Assembly (NCBI GenBank): GCA_020086605.1
Contig: JACBWW010000020.1
Span: 14,255,205 to 14,319,204 of the forward strand
Source: Lanius collurio
Lineage: Eukaryota; Chordata; Aves; Passeriformes; Laniidae
Length of the DNA: 64,000 nt
Direction of reading: 5' to 3'
The stretch's first letter is position 1. Each line of letters begins with the position of its first letter. A program made the translations under genes and the position numbers. Below the pieces are notes generated by a model. That model saw only the letters and a program-made list of their open reading frames with translations. It ran no database searches and was not told the DNA's origin. Below, piece by piece: positions 27,401 through 39,700 of this stretch.

Positions 27401-29759
27401 TCTGACCACGGTACAGAATACCCACTATGGACTGAACTGAGGTGCTGATTCTGATGGTGGGGTTAGGTAGGTTCAGAGCCTAGGGGGCAGAAGATCTTTG
27501 GGTTGTAGGAAGAAGAGTGACCAGGCCAATGTGTGCAGAACTGAAGGCTCATCAGAGTTTCCCCAAGAACTACATTTCACTAGACAGTCTAGATACTGGG
27601 TCGTGTCCTTGGATTTTGGGAGACTTGTGGTATTTAAGACCATGTATTGTCAAAATGACAAATTTGGATTGGTTGGGAAAACCAAGACCTCAAAGCCTCT
27701 TTTTGATCATCAGTGTTTCAAGGCAAGTGCAAAATTGAATAAAGCAATGTGAAGAAGTTTGTGACTTGAGTTCATAGTATCTTCCATAATCCCTCTCTCA
27801 GTGAGATTGGGCCATCTTTTCTGTGTCCTCAGAACTGTATAGATCCTGTGCTTCTACCTAACAGTGATAACACAATACCTGCTACTGGGACTTATTTTAA
27901 AATTTTGTGTTTTGGTTAGAGACAACCATGACAACAGAAACCACATAAAATTTTCACTTATTTCTATGCAGGTCTCTAAAGAAACTTCCTTCTGCTATGA
28001 AATAATTGTTTTTTAAGTACCTCCTGGATGGCTGCTGGTTCAGAATTCCATCAGTTTGGATCTATCTTGTACAAATCCACAGAATAAGCAGCAGTTTGTG
28101 ATTTCCAGACTGGGAAGGAAGCTCCTGAAGCACAAGTCTGATTTTTGTTACAAATGCTTAGTACCCCCCCTACTGAACTTAACAGACATTTCTGGAATCA
28201 TAGGATTGGACTTACTTCCCTCCCCCCCCCCCTCCCTTTTTTTTTAAATGATAATTGAGACTTTTAAACTAAAATGCATCCAAATCCAAACACAAATGAT
28301 TGTAGATTACTCAGAAAATTAAGAACTGAAGGGCTGTACTGTATTGATTCTAGTTTTTTTTGCTAATAATTATACGGTAGCAAAATGTTAAACTAATAGT
28401 ACCAAATACAAAAGAAAGAGGAAAAAAGAATCAATACTTATTATATTCAGACTCAGAATGGTCAAATAGCTATGACTACTTTTTGACACATTTGCCAATA
28501 TTTCCTTCTGCCCTCCTGTTAGCAGCTGTCTGGTGAAACCTGATGAAAGGATACAAAGGGATAAATCCATCCAGGGTATAACTTGAGAGGAATGACTCTG
28601 GGAACATGTTCAGTGCATTATGGTGAGCAGGGAATGCCAGCTGATTGACATGCCTCCAACAATAAAATATTGTATCCAGAGATGGAGAAAGTACATTTAG
28701 CAAATACTGTTCTTCCCCCAAAGTATATGCAGAGCAATGCGTATTGTGTTTTCAAGAATGTAATTATCTTTAAAAGATTAATTTCTTGGATATGTTTTTT
28801 TAGTCTTCTTTTTTGTTTGTTTTTGTAAGTTGAGGGAGGTTCCCCTTGGTGGGGGATTTTTTATTTTGTTTATTTTGGTCTGTTCTTGGAAGCCTTTGTT
28901 GCTTATGATGAGGAGGATGGAGCCTTAAGTAAAATGTAAAATCTGGTGTCACTGCAAAGATCAGGACAACCTCTTCAGGCTTCACCTTGCCTTGAGACAC
29001 AATTTAGAAATGCCAGTAGATGTGTTGGTGACACTGCTAAGATAAAACCTAGCAGATATCCTCCTACTCAAATCAAATCAGATCAAATCCGCTTGTTTAC
29101 AGGCTAACCTCTCAAGGTTTCTTAACTTTAATTATTTTAAAATTGTTTGTCCCTGGAAGGTCAGTGAGCCAGAGTAGGAGTCTATTGCTCTGTGGCTTGT
29201 TCAGAGGGGTCCAGGTTACGACCAAGCCACTGAAGTGCTACAGAGAGGAAAAGAAATGCCACGTTCCTTGCTCAAACTTGTGCTTTGGTCTAATTAAAAA
29301 AATTTAGTCCTTCCAAATAACAACGATGGGCTTGGAGGGACTGACATACTGAAGCTTGCCGAAAGTGAGATAAAATTGCCAAAAAGGGAATGGTTGCTAT
29401 GTGAGAAAGGATACACTTTCGTGCCTTTGGAAAGAAACTCTGAAGCATCTGAAGCCAGACATGTGCAGCCAGACAGTTGCTCTTCTGAGTTTTGGGCATG
29501 TTTTGAGACCCTACTTTACACAGAATGATGTCCTGTGTCCTACACTTCAGTGACAGAGAAATAGGAATGTTACAAATGGCCACAGTGCCACCACCTTCCT
29601 TTTCACAGTTTTCCTCAAGAGGTATCTGGCACATAGTGTTACTGATAAAGCAGCCAGCTGTCCAAGATTCATTTGTACCAAAGTACTGTGTTGTTTCATG
29701 TCTCTGAGAACTGGGAATGTCACAGGAAAATGTCTTTGGCAAGCAGAATCCAGGTTTCT
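24436..29759. other. Intergenic DNA; one perfect hairpin, otherwise nothing recognised
   Basis: Contains an 11-bp perfect inverted repeat with a 7-nt loop at 25094-25122 and a GC-richer patch at 25340-25800. No coding exon is supported. The minus-strand frame at 29290-29742 (150 codons) has no domain. Confidence 0.65.
28215..28245. repeat. Homopyrimidine tract with C and T runs
   Basis: A pure C/T stretch containing an 11-C run and a 9-T run. Confidence 0.9.
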
Positions 29760-30160
29760 CTCAAATCTTGCTTCTACAACTTCTATAACCATTACTCCTT
29801 GTCCTATTACGATAGACCCTGCTATAAAGTTTGTCCCCATCTTTCTTGTAAGTCCCCTTTAGGTACTGAAAGACTGCAGTAAGGTCTCCCTGAAGCCTTT
29901 TTTTTCTCCATGCACCCGGCTGGGTCATGTCCAGCCTCTCACCTGCCAGCATTCCCAAGCCCTTCTCGCCAGGGCTGCTCTCCATCCATTCATCCCCCAG
30001 CCTGTGCTGATACAGGGGGTTGTGCCGACCCAGGTGCAGGACCTTGCATTTGGCTTTGTCGAACCGCCTGAGGTTCCCATGTGCCCACCTGCTGAGCTCG
30101 TTCAGGTCCCTCTGGATGGCATCCTGCCTTCAGGCACGTCAGCTTCAGGTGTAAGCTGTG
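29760..30160 (-). mobile_element. CR1 LINE fragment with an internal deletion
   Basis: Read on the minus strand it encodes CR1 reverse-transcriptase phrases DAIQRDLNELSRWAHGNLRR, KAKCKVLHLGRHNPLYQHRL and LGMLAGERLDMTQ. It then jumps directly to KRLQGDLTAVFQYLKGTYK and RNRTRSNG. In intact CR1 these two parts are separated by roughly 85-90 codons, the part that the copy at 14908-15619 retains. The copy therefore has an internal deletion of about 260 bp, at about 29905-29930. It also lacks the CR1 3' terminal repeat, so both ends are truncated. Confidence 0.85.
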
Positions 30161-30164
30161 AATA

Positions 30165-30475
30165 GCCGAGGGTGCCCTGACACAGCGCGCCTGCCCGCCC
30201 AGGCAGCGAGTGAAGAGGTGAGCATGTGCCAGGGGATGTTCGCGCAGGGGACACGGCGGGACAACGCGGAGGGCGATGACGGGCAGGGTCAGGTTCAGGA
30301 CGCGCCGCTCGCCGCAGTGCCCGGCCGAGCCGCCCGGGGCCGAGGGACCCGCACGCTCCCGCGGCGCCCGCAGAGGGCGCTCCCGGCCCCCTTTTGGCGG
30401 CGCTCCCGCCCGGCGCGTCCCCGGGACCTCTCCGAGTGCGAGCTGTGCGAGCGCACAGAGGGCTTGCCGATGAAA
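30165..30475. promoter_or_regulatory. Isolated CpG-rich block (orphan CpG island candidate)
   Basis: About 300 bp of dense CpG, including CGCGCC, GGCGCGTCCCCGGGACC and repeated CCGCGG-like strings, stand in otherwise AT-rich DNA about 24 kb upstream of SHISA3. The block starts directly after a CR1 fragment and is followed by an A-rich run (about 30500-30530) and an LTR remnant. No recognisable protein is encoded; long open frames on both strands here are an expected effect of high GC. It could be the promoter of an unannotated transcript, a distal regulatory CpG island, or a GC-rich retrotransposed fragment with an A tail. Confidence 0.5.
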
Positions 30476-30590
30476 GACGTCAACACAGGCAGCAGACCTG
30501 CCAGGAAAAGAAAAAAAAAAAAGACAAACAAAAAACCAGCAAGGTGTCTAGAAAAGGTGGTTTGCTTTTTTCTCCATTACAGTCCGTTGA

Positions 30591-30749
30591 TGTGCTGAAT
30601 TGGGCTGGTTTTGGCTGGGGTACAGCTAATATTCTTCATTGTGGTTAGTATGGGGATTTTACCCTTCTGATTCTGTCACTTATCCCACCAAAGAGAATGA
30701 GTGGGAGGCTGCCTGCGGCTGAGCTGCTAGCCAGGGTTAAACCACGGCA
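30591..30749 (+). mobile_element. Internally deleted ERVL-like avian LTR
   Basis: The left part (TGTGCTGAATTGGGCTGG, then TTTTGGCTGGGGTACAGC and TATTCTTCATTGTGG) and the right part (CACTTATCCCACC, GGGAGGCTGCCTGCGGC, GCCAGGGTTAAACCACGGCA) match the two ends of a common bird LTR that terminates in TTAAACCACGACA. The full element is several hundred bases long; here only 159 bp remain, so the centre including the TATA and poly(A) region is missing. No clear flanking duplication was found. Confidence 0.6.
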
Positions 30750-33700
30750 TGAAAACACAAAGCTCTTGAAATAGCTGTAGTGTCACTACTACAAATACCG
30801 TGCCCAGGGAAAAGTGCTTTACGTGTTTTTCCATAAGCTCTTCACTTCAACAAGTAACTAGCAAAAAAGGAAGAAGAAGACGTGGCCCGAGTCTCTTGTG
30901 GGATGCCCGTGGGTGGGACTCGGGATGGATTTGACATGCTTCCTCCTGCTCTCCTCTTTCCCCTTGTGCTTTAACTAGAATCAGTTGAAAACACTTTCCT
31001 ATACTTGGATTAGTTTTTATGGTGGCTGAAAATGCAGATGCTGAGCGTGCTCGTCTTTACTTCAAATAAAAGAAACTGTGGGTGAAATAAAGCCTCAAAG
31101 AAGATTCAGTACTTCATGAAATCTTGTGAAAAGTACAATGTTTTGAATCAAAACATCGAATAATAACATAGAGTTCAGATAGAATTTTTTTTTCGTGATT
31201 CTTTATGCCAGATAATTTGAGTTTTGGATAGATCAGTAGGGTATGTTGTACTTTCCAATTCCAATAATTTTTAATTGCATCAATACCTTTGGAATGGGTC
31301 TTACTGAAAATGTGCCTGTCTTTTAGCTAATAGAATAGAGAGTTCGCATCAAATAAGTAAGGATGCTCCTGTCCTAATGGTGAATTCAAACCTGTCAAAG
31401 TACTAATCTGGCTGTCTGAAAAGAAAGTAAGATCAAGAAAAACTCAGTGGTTTTAATTTTTTTTCAGACTACAAACAATGTGGTAAACTCCTGTAAATGT
31501 TTGGGATGCATCAATGTTCTCCTGATTCTGCTAGTTATGGTTTTTCAGGGCACAATTCATATTTGTTTGCAGACACTGGCAGGGCAGACAGTGTATTCTG
31601 ACAAGCTGCAGGCACAGGCTGCTTCAGCAGATTCCAGGGATTTGTTCTCACTGTTTATTCCAAAAATAAGCACATCTCCTCCTAATAAATGTTGTATGCA
31701 AATGTGGCTCAGTCATTTCTACATGAGATTCTAATTCATTCATTTAGAGATGTTCATTTTGCAGTGTATGTGAATTTGCATATGTAATTCAGCAAAGGCA
31801 AAAGCAATCTTTTATTCTCATCACTTCTGACATTTTAATCAATGATTTATGTCTTATTCTTACATTTATTAGCCCTCCCTTGGAATGCTAAGGCAGATTA
31901 TTATGCATTGATATTTCTATACATATATAAAGCTCATTAAGACTCTTTGACAGAAAAATGGTCGAAGTGCAGGAACAGAGGGCAGGCATTTGTGGGCTTA
32001 TGCTTTACCTTTTCTACAGGCTGGTTTTGCTCATTTGATAAACAGCTTCCCCATGTCACTGTTGCTCCATCTGTGCAATAGAGATAGCACTGCCCAAATT
32101 CAGAGGTGAGACTAATTGTAGTTTTCAACCCTTCTTGAGCTCCCTGGCTGGAAATTGCTATATAAATATTCTTCTGGTCACAAAGAAAATGAATGAGGTA
32201 CAGTCCTAGGTAATGGAGATATCATCCATTATTTCTAGGGTTTGTCTGTGTCAAAGGTGGCTGCAGAAATGGTAACCTCTTTTTCTAGAGACTACCCTTG
32301 TAGGTATTCACAGTCATACACTCACTGACTTTTTTGCCAAAATGCTGCTTTTACTGCTATTTCCTTCTTCAGACTTCATTGGCTTTCCAGATCTGAGGGA
32401 CTCAAGTGAATTTTATTACCTCCTAGGCACATCAACAGAATAATTTATCTGCTCTCAATGCCAGTCAGTCACTCCTCTGTGAATCCTTGGAGGGCAGTTG
32501 AGTTACAAAGATGATTGGGAAAGGCCGAATTGTAAGACACAGAATTATAGAGGAGTCATTTTAAAGGCCTGATTTAACCAACAGACTTACAGGATGAATA
32601 TGTAAATAGAGAGAGATCAGCTGGGATCCCAGATCCCATTTTGAGTCTGAACCTGGCCTCTGTATTTAGAAGAGTTGTTTGTGATGAAATAAAATAACAA
32701 GGGATTTTTCAGAAGTATAACTTCAGCTTAAAGGGTGGAATTATAATCTGCAATTCTTTCAGAGTCGGAGCTTTGCTTATGTGATTCTTGGAAGTACATT
32801 TGTATTCCTATATGGAACAAAGTCAGACTTGCACCCTGCAGGAATCCAGTTCCAATTTCCACAAGTGTAAATCCATCAATGGTACTTGTCACAAGCAAAG
32901 TCTCAAGCATGTTTACACTTAGAAATGGGAACTATAAACTTACACTTTGTGCTTATAGGTGTATGTTTGGTAAATGCCACATCATATTTCTGGAGAACAC
33001 AGGCACGTATGAGAAATCTATTCTTTATTCCCTGAAAATGCTGCAGCTGAAGTTCACAGTGTCCCTGTAAAGGAGGACACCCAAAGTCTCAGTTCAATCA
33101 CTTTTCATTGGAGTAGTTTCTGAATTACCCTGATGCACACTCAGTCTGCATCCCATGTTTGAGTAAATCCATGTGACTGCAGCTGCTGAATAGTTGGCCC
33201 ACAGTAAGGATGACAGTCACAAGAGTCCCAGAATATACAGCTGGATATTTTTGTTATAAGAAAGTGCACCCTGACATCTAATTCATCACAGGAACTGGTA
33301 AGAGTCCTCTGATCCTCAAGCATTCCCAGATAATCTTGATGTCATGATGCCAAGCCCAGGATAATGAGAACAAACAAGAAAAACAACTAGCATTATGAGT
33401 TTCTTTCTAAGAACTACAAGTAACTCTAGTGATATGAAACAAAAGTAAACATTTTTGACATTTGTGTAAAGCTAAACAACCTTAAGAGAGATGAGTGTAC
33501 ATCACTCTGATCTTGGACATGTAGCTAAAAATAGTTCCTGTTGCTACTAGTAAAGAAATGTATAAATTCTAGGGAGGTGTTCAGGAGTCAAAGAAAGGTG
33601 GGGAAAATAGGCACTGGAGGATCTTATCTGTCTCAACTCTTCGAAAATAATTAGTCAGGCTGTTGTTTTCTCTGTTAAGTGAACTATTGTAAGAGTTGCC

Positions 33701-36199
33701 TAGTTCCACAAGGATAGACACCTATCTTGAAAATAAAATAAAAAATACTGTTTTCAAAATGCTGTGATTCCAGAGGCTGGAGCTCTAAAATAGTCATTGT
33801 CCATGTTCTTTCTCCTCTTCCTTCTCCTGACAGGTGGGAAAAAAGCTCCAGTGTTTCACACTGTCAGGAAGTGTATTTTATTCTCACATTGCCTAAACAT
33901 TTCCTATGTTATATAGACATTCCAAACATTTTTATTTTACTTCTCTTTATTTTGGTTTAGTTTATATAGAATGTGAAAAAATGACAACAGGGATTGAAGT
34001 CCTTGTTTTTTCCTGTTGTTACTGAGTTGAGACCTCAGCACCACAGAGAGGTGGTAATGTGGAATAAAGGAAATAAACTCAATTGTAACTGTAATGGTTT
34101 ATTATTTCTTAACCTTTATGCTACAACACCCTCCAATATTCCACTTTCTGAGGGGCAGAAGACCACTGACTCCCTTAAATGGGAAAAAAACCCCAAAGGA
34201 AATAGATTTGGACTATGTAAAGTGCAAAGAGATTTCTGCTTCTATATCAGACGCCAGAAGTACATATATTTCATGTTTTTAATTGCTTAAATTGTTTTTA
34301 TTTTGTGTTTTAATACATGGTGTCACAGGAAAATCAACCCAGAGCAGCACGTTCTGTGCTGCTGCTCTTACAGGGCAGAGCTGCTGACCCGGTGCCCCAA
34401 CCTCTCAAGCCATTTGAACATTCCATAAAAAGCTGCACTTCTGGAAGGTTTGTTTGCCAGTATCCACACAGGCCCTAGCAATTTATTTTTGGTAGTAAGT
34501 CCTACTCATTAATTGAATTTCAGAGTTTTCCTCTGTGGCTTTAAAAGTAATTTGGCTGGAGGTAAGACTACGGATCCCAAGGGCTGTAGCCAGCATTTCT
34601 TTCACATGTCACAGCTTGCTTTAGGTTATATTTTCTTTGGAATGGAAAGCTTAATCATTTAGTTATGTTGGTCTGAGGGCATCAAATTGGACCATACTGT
34701 CACTGATAACAAAAACAAGCTCACAGACTGCTCAGGACATCAGTAAAAGTAATTGGTCAAATGAGTTCAGCCAGCCATAACTCTAAAGGTAGACGTCTGA
34801 TAAGTAAGTCTTCACCTTTCAGGAGCTATCAGTCCATACATCATTCTTGACACGAAAAGGGCCTCATTCCCACAGCTTTAGCACCAGAAGGGGTTTTTTC
34901 TCCTTAAAAATGACAGCTTTGCACAAGAAAGCACTGAACATTTTGTTCCAGCAATTACTATCTTACTGAATCATACCTTAAGAACAGTTCCCATTGGATA
35001 TTGGAGTGTATTTTTTAATTGTACTACTCATTCACTGAAGCAAAACCTTTCAAATCAAACCCTATTACTAACTCCAAGCAAAAGAAGCTATCACGCTTCC
35101 ATCTGCTAACACTAAGATGAAATAAGTTTAATTATTTAGTAAAATTGTTTGCAGACAAGTGGCTTTTCTGTCATCATTATGTCTCAGACTAACAGAACAA
35201 TTTTCTTAAACTAAAAGAGTATTTTTAAACTTAAGTCATATGGCCTCTCTTTCTAAAATTGTTAGGCACCACTTCAGAGCAATGTGAAATTTTTATAAGG
35301 AGCAAGGCAGTAGTCTCATTTGTGAATAATATGAGGATGTGCCCTCTGTTCCTGGAGCAGGTATCACCCAAACCCCTCTGGTGAACAGTGCAAGTGGGCT
35401 CCCAAGTCTGGAGTCCCAAAGCTTTCCTCTGCTTTAAAATGAGAGTAGCCCAGTCACAAAGAGCTATCTCTAACAGATAATACTGAATAGAGATCCAGAT
35501 ATTTTGCTTCTCTCCTTATATTGACTTTGATGGATTAAAATTTAGGAAGAGTAAAGACATCTCTGCCCTTGAAGTTTAGTTCTCTTCACAACTGAAAAGG
35601 TTGTGCCACCATGTTACAATGCATTTACCTCCTGATTTGGTAATTTTTTCGCTATTGTCAAGTTTTAATAGGTCTGGCTGCATTGATTTTGACAGAATTA
35701 ATGACTTTAGAGGATAAAAGGTGTTAGTATAACCCTGGCTATGTACAATATTAAATAATAACCAACTTACAGGATTTCAGATGCAGGAACTTCAGCCTCC
35801 TTACTCTGATGATCTTTTGATGTTGTCAGGAAGGAAACATTATGCAAGGCACGTGAAATGTGACTCATTGAACTTTTTGTTCCAACACTGTTTCTTATAA
35901 ATGTTTTTTACAATTGAAGAGACATAAATAAAATCTGTTTCACTTTATTTTCTCATCCATTCTTTGATAGGAAGGAGGAGAAAAGAAGGGAGATCATCCT
36001 GGGTCATACATACAGACTAAAACTCCTGCTTTGGCAAACTGTGTCAAGAAGCAACTGCTCATCAGCACTGGTGAAACAAAGATCACCCCAAGTTATGGGA
36101 GAGATGGAATCTGCAACCACCAAACCCCTCCCCTCAATACGCCTCCATGGGTACCCGGAACTTGGACTGGAAGTTAAGGCACCACTGTGGGAACCTGAG
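30750..36199. other. Intergenic DNA, nothing firmly recognised
   Basis: AT-rich and largely repeat-free by eye. Open frames are under about 100 codons. The stretch 31680-31930 is AT-rich and unique-looking, as conserved non-coding elements often are, but that cannot be judged here. If the alternative left edge (35824) of the LTR is right, its last 380 bases belong to that element. Confidence 0.6.
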
Positions 36200-36740
36200 G
36201 TAAGATAAAGGCGGTACTATTGTCCAGGTGTTATCTCAGACCGAGGGGGAGGTAAACAAAGCTGGGGGAAAAAAAGGTATCACTGATAATGGACAAGGAA
36301 AGCCAACACAGCAACTGTGCTGGAATCAGCCCAGACTGAGTAAAAGGTAGTTTTGTCATGGGGAGATCACAACCCATGTGCTCAAGAAAACCACTGACTC
36401 AATAGAAGAGAAAGACTGAGCATGGGACTAATTAGCAATAAAAGTGAGGAAATTATTTAATCAATAAAGTAATTGTGTAGCCAATGAGCATTAATGCTTT
36501 TGCTTGCTAAAATATATAAATAGTAGAAAAACTTTGAATTACCTCGTGACTCCCACCACCCAGAAACCCAGGGTAAAGAAGAACCAACAGGATACTGCTG
36601 GATCCATGGGTGGTAACTATCTTCCTCTTGATGACTTCCTCTCCTTTCTATTTCTTTCTGTCTCTCTCTCTACCTCACATTAAATAAAATCTTTGCTATT
36701 GATTTTTGCATATGGGCTTGTTTGTACCTAATCTTGGGCA
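36200..36740 (+). mobile_element. Probable LTR of an endogenous retrovirus (left edge uncertain)
   Basis: The order of signals fits an LTR promoter and poly(A) unit: CCAAT at 36481, a TATA-like AATATATAAATAG at 36511-36523, then about 160 bp later a T/C-rich stretch and ATTAAATAAAATCTTTGCT with AATAAA at 36683-36688, then a short U5-like region ending in GGGCA at 36740. A possible 5-bp direct repeat GATGT lies at 36741-36745 and at 35819-35823, which would make a 917-bp element starting TGTCAGG. That pairing has weak inverted ends and may be chance, so only the core is called. Confidence 0.42.
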
Positions 36741-39700
36741 GATGTATCTCTCACTAATCAAGTCCAATCTACATGCTGGAAAGAAGAGATGGTAGGGTCA
36801 AAGTGAAACTAGTACCAGCTCCCATGTGCAGCCCGAGACAAAGCAGGTGCAGCAACTCTCTGACTCCATCATGGTTGCAGGGCCATACACCTGTACTACA
36901 TCTCTACCAGCAGTGACCTTCTCACCAGCCATTGGTCTGGCTTAGGAGAGACTTAATGGCCAGGGATCCTTGTGCCCATGTTCCCCATGGGTGCCCCAGC
37001 AGTTCCCCAGTCTTCATCCTCAGCCAGCACTCCACTGGGAAGGACATCTTTCCAAATGCACCAGTGGAACGCCCAAGTACATGTCTCTAGGCTGCAAACA
37101 CAAGCGCAAGGTAAAATCAGAGCATACAGATGTACCTCAAGTGCAACCACCCCCTCTGAGGTTTGGTGAGCTGATACCAGACAGAGTCAAGCAGCCTGTG
37201 GCATTGCTTGCAGTTCTGCTGCCACTCGCATCAGGTGCCAGTTTTGTCTCTTCCTTGCATGGAAGGAAATTTTTTTCCCTGCAAGTTTTCTATTGGTTAT
37301 CTTTCTGAGCCTCTCATCACCTCTTCTAACACACATTTTCTAGCTATTTATATGTCTGCACCACATAGTTTACAATCAAACTAATTTTGTTTGCATCACT
37401 TAGTAGAAGCTCTGTCTCCTTACACATACTGTAGTATTCAAAGGATGATACCTCTGTGGCATTTAGCTAATATATAAATGTCCTGATGATAATCAGAAAT
37501 GGACAAATCGGCAATCACATCTCAAATGGATCTCAGCACGCAAGCCTTGATAATATATTATGTAATATATACCATTAAATATAACAATATATACCCTTGA
37601 TATATATGGGTACATGGGAAATCAGGCTCTTTCTTCTTGAAAGTCTATAAGGTAATGCTGAATTCCAGCTACTACACAAGAATATGTGCAGACAAGAGAC
37701 ATAAACTTTGTTGCACTCTTTGTTCAAACTTGGGTACAAGCTACTGAAAACCGAAACAAAATACTATGCTTTTTGCTCTTCCCATTAGTGGCTTGTTTTG
37801 CTTTTCTACCTGTTTTCACATTTCAACAAATCATTCTAAGATGTGATCAGAAAAAAAAAAGAAGGGAGGCATTATGATACCAAAAAACTGCTTGTGAACT
37901 TAATAGCCCTATTTTTATAATTATTGATTAAAAATTATTCTCTCTGTATGCTGTTGAAATATGTTTTCATGATACATTTTGCATCAAAACCACCAGTCTT
38001 CCTGCTCAATAGTCCTGCCTTTAGTTTGCCTAGTCCTTCATCTGCTAAAAGGAGGCTCCTTTGTGTGATGCTCCTTTGTGCAGCACAAAACCACACCTCG
38101 TTGCAGCCATTATTTGTAGTGGGACTGTCTCAGAGGGTCACTGAGATGAGGCAGATTAGAAGGAATGGTAACTTAAAGTGAATGACAAACAATCCAAGGG
38201 GACCATGAGTACCAACCACTTGATAATTGCTGCAGGATAAGATTGTTGGGCTTGAGTGCAATGTCTGGGGTGTGTGATGCTGCCAGTGACTGGTGCATCC
38301 TGAAAGGCACCAAGAATGATCTGATATGGAGATGTGTGGGTTGAGTCAATGGATGGTTTGTCTTTCGGATTATCCAAACTGTACTGTACCGAACACAACA
38401 GTAATCCTTTGCCTGAGCCTGACAAGCTGGGAATTGACAGCTTCTCATCATATTGCGTGTCTTGGAAGCCAAGGTTCTGCCTCGCTTTAGTGCAAGAAAA
38501 GGGGCCTGGGGGACCCTTTGCTATCCAGAGCCTTGAACCACTCACCATTGCCTTCCTCAGTATGAGCAACCTCCAGCCTGGGGAATGGAACTACAAACAC
38601 TCCAGGTGAAATATTAAGTGTGAGTGCAGATCTGACAGAGACAGCGACTGTCACCACTGACACAGGAGCTGGTGTGACAGCAAGAGAGCAAACAGCAGGG
38701 AATTATGAGGAAGCACCATTCCCAGGGTCACACTGCAGTCTGGCTGACAAAGAAATATCAGTTTCTGGCAGAGATGGGGCTTTGTGCTGCCTCCCAGGTA
38801 GGGAGAGGAGGGACCACTACTCTCCAGCTGCTAGTGGGCTAAAATTTTTCCACTGACATGCTGCTTCCTGGGATTGCTGTTTCTTCCTTTGTATTTGTAG
38901 GTGTCTTTCCCATTACTATTATGGGCATGAGGTTGTCCTGAAGGCTGTCAGGGTTTCAGAGCTAAATTCAGAGCTAAATGAGAGTAAATCTCAAAAGGCA
39001 TCTTGCAGCTTAAGATTGTCAGGCACTTCTAAATTGTGTGGTCACCAGGAGTTTCAGTACAGAGCAGATATATTTTTTTGTATGTGTCCTGAAAAGTTCT
39101 GCTCCCAAAGGATGTTGATTAAAAATTTTAGTAGGGGTTTTAACAGCCAAGCTACATGAAAATGTATAGCCTTTAAGTACTGTCCCCAGCATTAATAAAA
39201 TTACTGGGAATACACTCTGCATTTGTGTAACAATTATCCCCTGGTTTCTATTTTGTTCCTCTAGATCATCTTGCTTCCTTCAAGTATCCTGTCTCCATGA
39301 TTTATTGCTAGATCTGCTTTGTCACCATCTGCTCTGCTATTGCTCAAGAAAGAACAAATCCCCAGAAAATACCACTGTCCAGACTAAGCACCATATAAGC
39401 ATCCTTTTCACATTCAGCCAAACATTGACTAATGGTGAGCTAAGCTATAATCACAAATTCCCTCCTTTCCTGTTCATTACAGTTCAAATTCATATAAAAA
39501 ACTTGGTGGAATTCAGCTATCCTCCTTGGGGATATAGGTTACCATCTGTCTGGTTTCCAATGGTACATTTAAAAAACATTTGTCCCATTTTCATAAAACA
39601 TCCTGCTGTACAGAAACCATTTTAATATCTAATTACACAGCATTATGTATCACATATGTCACAACCAGAATAATTTGGCCTAAGTTTCCCTTATCTAGTC

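Noticed and set aside
28190..28212. Possible CR1 terminus (GGAATCATAGGATTGGACTT)
   Set aside because: Only about 20 bases resemble the antisense CR1 end and no CR1 body follows.
30158..30598. 146-codon Arg/Pro-rich frame in the CpG block
   Set aside because: Competing frames are open on both strands, as expected in GC-rich DNA; no domain. Kept only as a CpG-island observation.
4998..31781. Several ATGCAAAT/ATTTGCAT POU octamers (for example 4998, 31696-31703, 31774-31781)
   Set aside because: The 8-mer is expected several times in AT-rich DNA of this length and occurs scattered elsewhere in the window, so the close pair at 31.7 kb is not significant on its own.
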